From Gnetum montanum (taxonomy: Eukaryota > Streptophyta > Gnetopsida > Gnetales > Gnetaceae): DNA of 64,000 nucleotides. Shown here one piece after another: positions 10,248 to 19,849 of the stretch (position 1 is the stretch's first letter; the number at the start of each line of letters is the position of its first letter). Made by a program: the position numbers and the translations under genes. Below the pieces are notes generated by a model. It searched no databases. It saw only the letters and a list, made by a program, of their open reading frames with translations, and was not told the DNA's origin. The stretch lies in contig MNCI01005779.1 in the NCBI GenBank assembly GCA_015680685.1, forward strand, positions 505,189-569,188. The letters are read 5' to 3'.

Positions 10248-10960
10248 ATGGCTTCTTCTTGCAAGGAAGAATCTCTGTTGTTGTTCGAAAACACTTCCAA
10301 TCAAAGGTAAGAGGGCCTAAAACCACCTATGCCTCAACAATGCAAAGTGGTATACACTCATCTAGATGAGTATATTCCTAACTTCACATTCATCTTGCAC
10401 TAGGATGAATAGATGTAATGAAGGAACATGGAGGGCAACATTGTGTTGCCACCTAATTGATCAGTTCTTGCAATGCTGCTCAACAGTATCATGAGATTGG
10501 ACATTCAAAGGCTTAATGTTGAGTACATTGTGTAGGACCATGACTACTAAATTATCATACCATAGACAAAGAGTGAAGGAAATATTGGAAAATTCAGGCA
10601 TGCTATAAGGCATCAAAGAACAAACAATTTACAAACCCATTATTCTTGCTAGGACAAAAGGAAGGAGAGGAATCCTTCTTTTGGAGGTTCTCAAAACATT
10701 GACTCTCCTCCCCTTTTCATTGATGAAGGGATCCTTAACTAGATTTAGAGTGAACTATAAACAATTCTAGTTTAGAGAATAATGGGTCCCATGACCATGT
10801 GGTCTCCAAAGAAGGGAGTTAAGGTAGGAATAATGATAAGCACTATGATAAAGATAAACATGGTGATCATAGTCAGGACCAAAGGAGAGGAAGTAGTAGG
10901 CACCATTTTGTTGTTATTCCTTCTTTCTCTTCATCTTCTTCATCCTCATATTCTTCTATA
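10248..10960 (+). pseudogene. Gag N-terminal fragment of element E
   Basis: Gag 5' coding starts at ATG 10248 (MASS..., compare MSSS in D and F). Bases 10330-10560 align with D 55262-55480: a YTHPDEYIP-like stretch, then the 'ggcaacattgtgttgcc' box and 'gttgagtacattgt'. A Ser-rich stretch at 10915-10955 matches SPSSSPSS of D. The alignment ends near 10960, where ORF2 of element C in the opposite orientation begins. E is therefore truncated. Stops interrupt the frame. Confidence 0.65.
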
Positions 10961-12652
10961 GCTTTTACCAAAGCTATATAGGTAGATACCATGATGGAGA
11001 TGACTGATGGGATAGACATGATCATAGACCCCATCAGAATAGTAGAGACTAGGGGTATGGACAATGAAGGAAGGCCCACCACCATGAACAAAGGGATAGT
11101 AGAGTGCATCATAGGCATCATGGTCATCATAGGGGTTATGATTATGATTATGAGGGATGTCAAACATGGACATTAAAACTTGCCCTATTTGTAGCAATCG
11201 ATCTAGCGCATCCTCATGTTCCACAGGAGTCATTGAGGTTCTTGCAAGATTTTGAGCATCACATGCTTCTAAGAGATCTTCCAGTGGTACAACAGGTACA
11301 TCAAAGGATTCCTTGATGTGATCTGTGATCACTTCAACAGCTCCTACGACATTCTGGTGTTGCATGACCACTATAGTGGCCCCTTCACTAGTCTCTAACT
11401 GCACCTGAAAAGATGTTGCATTCCCAGAGATCTATTATGACCATCTACTTTCCCCTCTTTCTATTTGAATTGATAATTCACCCCTTGTGCGATCTAATGA
11501 AATTGTAGGCTGATCAGCATGATCGATGACGTGGAAGAGGTTTGCATCATCATGAGTTCCCCAACTGACCATCTGAGCGATGGCCCTAAGATGGCTCATC
11601 GATGGTCTATAGTCTGGCAGTGGTGGTGGCTAATCTTGACCTGTGCCAGGTCCTGCTTCTTGTTGTTGGATGGGACCCATGGATGGAGGTTGAATGGATC
11701 CTAAAAATTGAGTTGTAGGTGGTCTAGACATCTGTTCTTCTTCTTCATCAGGTCTCAGCTCTTCGTCAGTGCTCTTTCTAGGAGTTGGCGTCTTTAGTAA
11801 TTTAGCATAAGAAGCATTCTGGGCTTTTTGGAGGACGTCATTGGTGTATCCCTGAATACTAGGCCGTCGGCAAAGCTTTCTGATAAGACAAGGAAAGGGA
11901 AGTGCCATCTTCCCTGACTTCCATTCTTCAAATCGCCTCAGGATCTCAGTTAAATATAGATGGGGTAGGTTAGCGTTAACCTTTCCCATCAACACTGCAC
12001 ATCCTCTAGCCGCATACATTGATATTCTTTTGAGGCCTTTTGTGGGAAAGAGGTGATAGGTTTCAATTTTTAAATAAACTCTTTCTTTCATCGTCAATTC
12101 TTCAAAAGCTTTGTCTCTACCATAAGCCTTCTTTAACCAATCCTTTCACACATCGGGGTCTAAATAGGTGGATAACCGAGCCATGGGGCCCTGTATTTGG
12201 GAGGTTTAATACCTCTGAAATGGCTTGCGTAGAGAAATATACTGTCACACCATAGATGTTAACTAGTATGTTTCACCTAAGTACCAGGCACTGCTTTCAG
12301 AGAGGATAGGCCAAAAGCGAGACCTTTTGAGGTGATCCCTAATAGCCTTAGGAGAGAACTCTACAAAAGATTCAAAGTTTAACTCCTCAATCACCACAGC
12401 GAATGTGTACTTCTCATGGATAGCCTGAACACACTCTTAGGGCAACGTGAGTTGTTATCCTGGTTCAAGCGTGACAGCAACTCCTCCTTCTACCTGCCCA
12501 GACCGTCTAGTAGGAGGTTCTTCTTGATGGATGCTAAATGATTGCACCTCCTATTCTGTATGTTGTCCAATAGGGCCTTGTCTTCCACCTCTCCTAGATT
12601 GTTTTGCTCCAACTTGAATAGGACCCTCTATTTGTGCATGTTTCGGGGCCAT
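10946..12652 (-). pseudogene. ORF2 of element C ('putative plant transposon protein' type)
   Basis: This is a second reading frame on the minus strand, from ATG 12652 to about 10946, some 560 codons. Long open parts at 12097-11630 and 11404-10946 are in the starting frame. The first part has several stops and two compensating shifts. Blocks shared with B and G include IRDHLK, a VxIxGVTxxFS-AISEVLNLPN stretch, and LPFPCLIRKLC. These resemble the domain databases call 'putative plant transposon protein' (recognised by pattern, not search). The tail is acidic, then Pro/Gln-rich, then His/Tyr-rich. ORF2 lies where Athila-type elements carry an env-like gene. I see no signal peptide or clear membrane segment, so its role is unknown. 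Confidence 0.65.
10950..10985. other. Breakpoint between E gag and C ORF2
   Basis: Two elements in opposite orientation meet here tail to tail. Left of the junction is E gag (plus). Right of it is the C-terminal end of ORF2 of C (minus), with no 3' LTR for either. The short inverted sequence 'agcttttaccaaagct' lies at the junction. This suggests a deletion or rearrangement rather than a simple insertion. Confidence 0.55.
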
Positions 12653-12683
12653 TCTGCAATCACACGGATCAAGCATTAGTAAG
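12653..12683 (-). promoter_or_regulatory. Predicted 3' splice site at the start of ORF2 (element C)
   Basis: On the minus strand, CTTACTAATGC (branch-point-like) is followed 22 nt later by GTGTGATTGCAG, one base, then the ORF2 ATG. B has the same arrangement at 37571-37601. It implies that ORF2 may be translated from a spliced RNA. The donor site is not identified. Confidence 0.5.
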
Positions 12684-14591
12684 GTTTTTTTCAAAGTCAA
12701 GTTATACCTTACTACTTGCCTTAATTAAATATATTATGTTATAACGTGTGATCGTGCCCAAAATCATAATAATGGGTCCTATGACTTAGGTGGTTTCCAT
12801 TTTTAATCTCCCAGTATAGTTAAGGTCATATGATTTTTGGCACAATTATTCTAAGTGTTAAGTTAATTACCCTAACTGATGTCCTTTGGGTGATGCTAAA
12901 TTTCAAAAATGTTAGGCACTTTTTGGTAAGTGTCTCTCCCCCATGACTAAACTGAACACTCTGGGTTCAAGTAGGTTTAAATGGAATTAAAATCAGAGCA
13001 CCAATGTGCGAGATATGAGTAAAAAAGGAAGGGTCACACAATTGCAAGTCGTAGAGAAAAATTTCAACAACTCCCCCCATAGAAATGACAAAATGATGCT
13101 AAGTGTTGCAACTGGGGTACCTATTTATAGGTAAATGGGATGCAATATAGTGTATGCGATATCACGTGGGTCGCGATATCGCGTACATGATATCTCGTCC
13201 CCAATGATGTGAGACACCAAGAAAATACTGAATTTTTAATGATTTTTCTTGAAATTAATGTTAAATATTGAGGACATTGGTAAGTATTAATATTTCCTAG
13301 GGTAATTTCATTGATTTGAAAGGCACTCTTAATGATAATGATATGAATTTTAGCAATTAAAAATTTGGCGGTTACGAAAAAAGGGAATGTAATGGTACAT
13401 TGGAATGTAGAAATTATAGAGGGATAATATTAGGGAAAGAGAACTATGAAAAATTAAGCTGAGGATAAGAAATTGCATGTTTGAACTAGAGAATTAGTGA
13501 AGATTACGAAAAATTACATAAGTGGGTTCTCCCCAAAGTAGGTTTCAACCTATTATGCCCTTGTGCAACCATAGTTAAAGTGTCCGTTGGTACTAGAAGG
13601 GTTAAATGTAATCCGCACTAACTCTACAAAACACACACATGTAAATATCACTAGAATGAGATGAAAATTTGATGCTACATAGAACATGAGCTACAATTAT
13701 ACAAATAGTGAGATGAGATGAACTATAGAAAGGGATCGTAGAGATTGGGACATGAGGTAACTGACCCAAGGCACAATGAATCCTACATGTAAATCATGAT
13801 TAATATGTCATTAACCCATCGTTCCAAGATCAGGACCAAGTCCATTCCTCTAATCAGTGACATTGCATTGTTTCATCCCATGATAAACGACTATAAGAGT
13901 ACCATAACAACAAGGTGTACGATCACTTGGCATTTAGTTCAAGGGAGGAGTGATTTTTTTTATGGCACTTTCTTTTTCTTTTTCTTTTCTTTTCTTGGGT
14001 TTTGAAATTTATTGAATCTAAAGAAGCCGCCAACCTTCAGGCATGGGTGGATGTCTTTCCAGTAGAACCCCCTAGAACAACATTGGATTTTTGAGTGCCC
14101 TTGTGATTACTCTTACTCACATTTTCATTAGATCTACAAGGATCTTAGTACAACCACGTTGCATGATAACTCCCACAGACGTCACCAAAGAGAATCCATA
14201 AGTTCCCTTGATGTCACACCCTAATCATTCCCTCTTGGTCCATCCTTCTTCATTCTAGGTACAATAAACACAAAATTAATTTTAAGTTTTTTAAAATGTT
14301 AAGAATATCACTGTATCCTTGAATAGAACTTCTTATTTATAGAGTGGATGAGTGGGTGTAATGGGCTCACTATTCCAAATAATTGACCACTCATGAATTA
14401 ATAACATAGAACACACCTCAACCAATGATTCACATGAGTGTTTTATTCATAAATGAGATTACTTACAAAAACGTAACAAGACAAAAACACAAAAAGATAA
14501 AAATATAAAACAAAAAGTTGAAAAATAAAAAAATTGGAAAAAAAAAAGGTGTAAAATAAAAGAAACGAAAAATATTTATTAATCTTATTTG
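12684..14591 (-). mobile_element. Leader between gag and ORF2 of element C
   Basis: This is non-coding sequence that aligns along its length with B 35725-37570. Shared blocks are the T-rich start after gag, 'gtaatctcat.tatgaataaaacac', a 'ctctataaataagaagttc' box near 14330, 'ggcatgggtggatgtctttcc' near 14040 and 'aacctactttggggaga' near 13530. It contains the internal promoter-like block at 13122-13196. Protease, RT and integrase are absent, so C lacks pol. Confidence 0.65.
13122..13196 (-). promoter_or_regulatory. Internal promoter-like block in element C
   Basis: On the minus strand TATAAATA (13129-13122) is preceded by two 10-4-10 dyads of the LTR type. One is at 13142-13165 (decayed, centre GTAT). 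The other is at 13173-13196, containing an intact GCGATATCGC and the centre GTAC. The gap to the TATA box is 12 bp rather than 16. It lies about 470 bp upstream of ORF2. The equivalent place in B (about 37080-37140) lacks the dyads. Confidence 0.55.
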
Positions 14592-16575
14592 TTATTGAAA
14601 TGGGGGGTATCCCCCATAACCAATCAGTTGAGTATGGCATGGATTAATAAATGAAAGATAAGGATCCTTGCATGTTGGAAGTATTGGAACCGGTCTACAC
14701 TTATCCCATTAGGGTTCACACACTTGATTGTAATAAGCATAGTGGGGCACTTTATATGATGTAGTTCCCAGATAACGAGTTGATCCACTATGATGTTGGT
14801 GACCATTAGATGGTATGCAAGGATTAGGATGATGCCTCTCATGGTTGTGTTCATTAGTCTATGTGGTTGTTGGAGTGTTAGTTGGTGGCCCTGATGAAGT
14901 TATATGAGGGCGTTGGGTTCGAAGGTAAGGGTGCACCACATTGGTGGACTTGTGCTAGGTTGGAAGATGTAGTGGCCTTGGAATTGTGTTGTCCCTTCCT
15001 ATGACCTTGTTTAAAGAAAGGACACTTTTGATGTTGAGGAGGCTTTTCACTGCTGTTAGTGGTAGTAGCACAAGTGTTGTTTGTGGGTTGTAGTGGTGCA
15101 GGTACATTTGGAATAGTTGGTGGCGATGTGGAAGGAGGAAAAGGATAAGAATGTAGAAAGTTAGGTAGAATATAAGGTTCACAAGGTGGTGGTTGCGTTG
15201 GAGGCATGGGTTGATAGTATTGTGGAGAATAGTAGTGTGATGAGACAAAGTATGTTGGCCCAGTTGGAGAAATAGGATGTTGAACGTGATAAGCATTCAA
15301 GTTCAAAAAATATGAAGGGTGCCTCCAATCTAAGGGTGGTCTCCCCCATGACTGGGATGGTTGCGACTATGATCAAACACAGGATCTTTGTATGAACTCT
15401 GGATGTAACGTGTTTCCCCAATGCTCATATAAATGTAACAATATTGGGCATTGGCCTTTGGGGTCATCGTACAGGCAGATGTTGCATTCATATGTATGAC
15501 TGGCAGTTGAGCACTTATTCCCTTCATTCTTTTTTTTCGAATGTCTAATTTTTTTTCCTGCTTCTTGCGTTGTAAAAACTCTATCTCCAATATTTTTGAT
15601 ATATTCTCCACACTTTTGATACATCCATTCCAAAATTGTATTGATCTTTGCCTCAGCTTCTTCTAATGATTGCTGTATTGGCAAAGATGATGTTTCCACC
15701 TTGAAATTTTTTGATCTCTGCTTTTTATGATCATGGACCTTTGTTGAGTTAATATTTTGGTCTTGTTTATGTTTTTCAACACTCTCCCATCTAGCTAATT
15801 CTCCTTCTTCTTTTTCTACCCACTTAATAAGCTCTTGGACTTGATGGGTTTGTAGTTTATATAGTTGACCTTGGGCATACATTCCTAAGGTCTCTCTTGT
15901 TTCATTACGTAGCCCATCAATGATATGGTACGTTAGCCTTTCCTTGGAAAACCCATAGCCTAGATAGTTGTTTAACAATGCATAATATCTTTCTAAGGCC
16001 ATGTCCAAGGGTTCATGTTGTGCTTGTTTCCATCCTTGGATTTGTTTCCTCAAGGATAACACTCTTGCGTAGGTTTGATATTTTTCATTAAAGACTTCTA
16101 CCATTGTTGACCAGCATCAGATTCAATTTGGTTTTAACGATCTATACCATACTTTCACTTGGTCAACGAGTGTCATAGGGAAGAGCTTAATTTTTTTCCA
16201 ACCATTATCAATGTTGTTCCACATACAAGCATCACAAAAGGCTTGTAAATGTTGATGCATATCTAAGTCATAGCCTCCTGAAAATGTAGAAAAGTTGTTT
16301 AAATCAAGACTAGGTAGTCGACTCTCTTTACGATTCCTACGTGAGATTCGAATAGCCTCTTGTATTTGCATTAGGCTTGTAGTGGCCAGTGGGGGTTCAT
16401 CATCATCAGGTAAGTTATGTCTTCGTGTGTTGCGATGACGTTGTTTTTGTTCATGTTTATAAGAAACTTCCACTTCAGGTTGTGTACTCCAATCTTCATC
16501 ATCATATAGTTCATTGGTTCTCCAATGAACTTCCTCACTAAGTGTGACGTTATTATTATCTTGTAGGAGAGACAT
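14592..16575 (-). pseudogene. Gag of element C
   Basis: This is a long Gag frame from ATG 16575 (MSLLQD) to a stop at 14592. Open parts are 16602-16123 and 16104-15373, in the same frame. They are separated by two TGA codons, which would fit C-to-T decay of CGA. The core has FPMTLVDQVKVWYRSL then EVFNEKYQTYAR and HEPLDMALERYY. A coiled, Glu/Lys-rich stretch follows at about 15600-15850. The zinc knuckle is at 15448-15486, with His replaced by Asp. The Pro-rich tail (15306-14878) has a CPFFKQGHRKGQHN block shared with B and ends in YGGYPP. There is no protease downstream. B is the closest relative. Confidence 0.8.
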
Positions 16576-16700
16576 TGTTATGAAACTATGTGTGAATTTC
16601 ATGTGACTTTTAATAATTATTTTTTCTTTCTAAGAGATATATCATTAAGTTCTTTACAGAAACCTTGTATGATATAACTAATCTAGATAACTAGCACCAT

Positions 16701-16718
16701 CCCCATCAATAGCACCAA
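16701..16718 (-). promoter_or_regulatory. Primer-binding site of element C
   Basis: Minus-strand TTGGTGCTATTGATGGGG directly follows the LTR end. It is a diverged tRNA-Asp-type site and matches the primer site of B in its flank ('ggatggtgctagttatctagattag'). Confidence 0.7.
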
Positions 16719-17565
16719 TGATGAGTGGTGAGATACCCCTACACTCAACCATATGAACATGAGCATTCTCACGCTTGATCTGGTCGAACTCCGCAGACGG
16801 ACTAGTTGTGGCACCTAGACAGTTATCCTTAGGTCGCAGTTCGTTGTCTTCCCACCTGGACTAGTATTGTATTTTTCACGTATGGTTTAGTCTAGATGAG
16901 ATGTATGATATGTTCCTAATTATAACGCTACTCCTAAAGGCAATGGAATGTAAGATTAACTAAGCTAAGCTAGGAGGAAAAGGTAAGGCAATCTAATCTA
17001 GCCTATGTGCAATGAGCAATCGATTCCTTGATCAACTGTACATATCTTGGACCTCATGCATGACTACCACTAGGATTACCAAGCGCAGATCCTAGGTACA
17101 CCACTGGGATACCAAGTAGTCACACTTAAATGCTTGTAATAAATTCGTACTCGTTCCGCGTTCTAGGAGTTTAAGGGTGAGAGAGAGAAAACAGGAAATA
17201 ACATTAACTAAATAAAAAACAAAGTGACTACTACAATGATGAAGTAATCTTGATCTTTATTGCTAGTCATGTGCATGTCCAAGTACGTCACACTCGAATA
17301 AAGAATTCCATACAATTACATTCACTACACTGTGGGTAGACATGGGAAAAAATAATCTATCTCTGGAGTGGTCAAACTACTAGAGCTTTGCTACTTCTAA
17401 CTTCTAATTGCCTAAACAAGGGAGAGCCACTTCTTATTTATAGACATTGTGGTGGACTACGATATCACATACGTGATATTGCAAGGAAGATGCGATATCG
17501 CATACGCGATATCACGGGGGATGTGATATGCGATATCGCATCCGTCGCGATATCACATTCCATCA
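16719..17565 (-). repeat. 5' LTR of element C
   Basis: The 847-bp LTR is bounded by TGATG at its outer end (17565) and CATCA at its inner end (16719). It contains 'accaagcgcag' and 'accaagtagtc' boxes (17077, 17132), a minus-strand AATAAAG-type poly(A) region near 17250, TATAAATA (17442-17435) and a block of GATATC dyads (17459-17558). The outer flank is ATCGA (17566-17570). No matching duplication is found because the other end of C is lost. Confidence 0.8.
17435..17558 (-). promoter_or_regulatory. LTR promoter of C: TATA box and GATATC dyads
   Basis: TATAAATA (17442-17435 on minus) lies 16 bp from a first dyad (17459-17482). A second, better-preserved dyad is at 17492-17515, with GCGATATCGC, centre ATAC and GCGATATCAC. 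Further GATATC sites follow to 17558. This is the largest intact block among the minus-strand LTRs. Confidence 0.7.
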
Positions 17566-18245
17566 ATCGAAGAGATATATCTCTTCTGAAATAATAGGCA
17601 ACCAAATGCCATTTTGAAAATCAAAAACATTAGTGTGTTCTACTTGGTGGAGGCTATCTCTTAGGCCCTTTGATTACCTAACACTAGGATAAATTTGGTA
17701 GAAATTTCAATATAGGTGGACCTAGAGGTAAAAAGAAGTGCATCTAGGGTGCTATGGAGTTAACCACAAAGAGTACAGTGCATTCACAATGGCAGAACAT
17801 GCATACTTGAAGATAGTGGCCTACCACCTTAATCTAATAGTAAGGCTAAGTAAGATGATAGCCTTTTCTACCGATGCATGCACCACTATGAGCAGAAAAT
17901 TCCTTGTCAACATCCCATAGACAAGCTATCTTAAGATAGAGAAGTGCTTTAAGAAAAATGAGCATGGAAGGAAGACACTCCCCTTTCCATGCTTAATCCA
18001 AAAATTATGCAAAATGAGAGGAATAGCTTGCTATTCCAATGATACACTCAGACATGCTCTTGTCACCTCTTAGGTAGAAATAATGAAAGATAAAGTACCT
18101 ACCATGAAGTTGGAGGCTTGTGCTAGCATGAAGCATATACAAAAACTCCCTGAGCAACTTCTCCAGTAGTAGTAACCTAGATTAAGTCGTGATCCATCCA
18201 TCTACTAGCTAGTCCTAAGTCACTTGAACAAGGTATCTAGTACCA
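17566..18245 (+). pseudogene. ORF2 fragment (G), plus strand
   Basis: Translation of 17738-18180 matches the middle of ORF2 of C: EHAYLKIVAYHL (compare ERVYLKIETYHL), then KTLPFPCLIQKLCK (compare KMALPFPCLIRKLCR), then ACYSNDTLRHA (compare QGYTNDVLQKA). One in-frame stop follows the first open part at 17920. The upstream part is lost at the LTR of C, and downstream it meets the tail of F near 18245. It may be the 3' part of E, separated by the insertion of C with loss of the rest, but this is inference. Its origin as a third ORF2 copy is well supported. Confidence 0.6.
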
Positions 18246-19050
18246 TTAGTGCATCAAATCCCCTTGAAGTCACACCCTTTTCAATCCTTGAGTCCTTTCT
18301 TAGTTTGAGAGATGCCCAATCATCAATTCGTTGATAGTTCTTATTATTGAGAAAGGAACTATATAGTTCTAAGCCAAGAGAGACCATAGAAATTTATGGA
18401 TGTATGGATGAAGTGGACTCATTGCCTACTATATCAAAAGAACCATACCTTTGTATCAACATCATAAATTAAAGGTAAGCACCAAACATAAGCAATCAAT
18501 GGAATACAGTTCATACCACCATCAGGAGCACTTATTAGGTGATGAATCAAACAAAATAATCAAACACACAAAGAAATGAAAAAGTATAAACGATGTCGTA
18601 AAATAAAAATAAGAAAATTTAAAGAAATTTGTAAAACAAAAATGTGTAAAAAAAACACTTAAAAAGAAACTAAGGGCCTCAATTGATTAACATAGGTGTC
18701 CATCTTCCCCATGACTGATTTGGAAGGGAGAGATCCAAAATAATGAGCAAGGTCATCCTCTCTCAAATGTGCTATGTGCATAGATCATTCTAGGTTCATG
18801 ATAAGGGTTGGTCAGTTGCACACAGACTAGTATTCTCCTATCAAAATACTCATTTGGATTTTCCAAGAGTTTCCAATTTTCCTCAATTGGTGGTTTTAGA
18901 TTAAGGGTTCGAAGTTGACGACACTCTTACTCCAGTGCATCTATGCTTTCTACGTGGGTGCAAGTTGGTCTCCCAGTTAGTTCCATGCATATTGGTGGGT
19001 TGCTCTCTTGATTAGCTGTCAACCACTAGGTGTTCTCTTATTGCGTGGTT
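18245..19050 (-). mobile_element. 3' untranslated region of element F
   Basis: Read on minus, this aligns with D 58240-58890: 'cagtcatggggaagatgg' (18720-18701) with D 58396, the A/T-rich stretch after it, 'gaacc.tacctttgtatcaacatcat', and 'gtgtgacttcaaggggatttgatgca' ending near 18249. The homology stops there and the ORF2 fragment G begins. F therefore lacks its last ~1.4 kb and its 3' LTR. Confidence 0.6.
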
Positions 19051-19051
19051 G

Positions 19052-19843
19052 CTACATATAGGCACTTTTGTATGTTAACTTCCTGGGCACACCGGTTGCA
19101 TGCAGGAGATGTTGAACGTTCTTGTACGCCATCATCCTCTGTATACTGTATGTGATGCATGGAACCTTCTTCTTCTCGATCTTTCCATAAGTGTTTTCAT
19201 TAGCTATTTTCAAGGAAAGAGCATGGATTCCTAGCTGTGTGTTTATGATACTTAGCCATGCCCTCCCCATTATTATTGGAAAGTCCCCTTTGTCATTGTT
19301 TACTTGGATCACTAGGAGATCAGCTAGGTATGACCAACCACACATAGTGGTAACGATGTCCTCCACCAATCCCAAAGGAACGGTGATGGACTAGTCATCT
19401 AGCTCTAAGCGAATATTGCTCTTCTTTAGTGGAGGCAGGTTCCAGGCTTTATACATTTCTTGTGATATTAAGTTGACTTCAAAACCTGAGTCAAGAAGAG
19501 CTTTATGTGGTTCATTCCTAGTGACTTGGAGGTAGATTAAGGGACTTCCAAGATTAGAGAATTTCCTAGGAAGGTGGCCTTCCTTGATCCAGTCAATGAT
19601 GGTATGTGTTAACATAACCATATGCGTTGAGCTTTGTTGTTGGTTTGAAGGGAGCTCTGAAGCCTTATTTGATGGAGGAACGTTCAGAGGCTCAACCACT
19701 TGTGGTTGTGAGAGCTTGTTTGGACTATTGGTTCTGAAGAAAGGTGTTCTCCTTGTACAATTGTTAGAACTAGCAGTGGGTTGAAGATTTACAGCTCTCG
19801 TAGCATTGCGTTGTTGTGGTTGAGTGGGGAGTTCCCCTTGCAT
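19052..19843 (-). pseudogene. Retropepsin-like protease of element F
   Basis: This is an aspartic protease coded on minus in two adjoining open parts (19843-19391, 19375-19052), separated by a stop. Blocks in order are LTHTIIDWIKEGHLPRKF; YLQVTRNEPHKALLDSG, holding the D-S-G active site; NLISQEMYKAWNLPPLKK; LVEDIVTTMCGW; and DFPIIMGRAWL, the domain end equivalent to ILGRPWL. The family cleaves Gag precursors. It is better preserved than the H and D copies. Downstream is untranslated sequence rather than RT, so F appears to be gag-protease only. Confidence 0.8.
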
Positions 19844-19849
19844 TACTGG

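Noticed and set aside
10991-11316. Plus-strand open stretches with Met/Ile-rich translation
   Set aside because: They are antisense shadows of the His/Asp/Tyr-rich C-terminal part of ORF2 of C.
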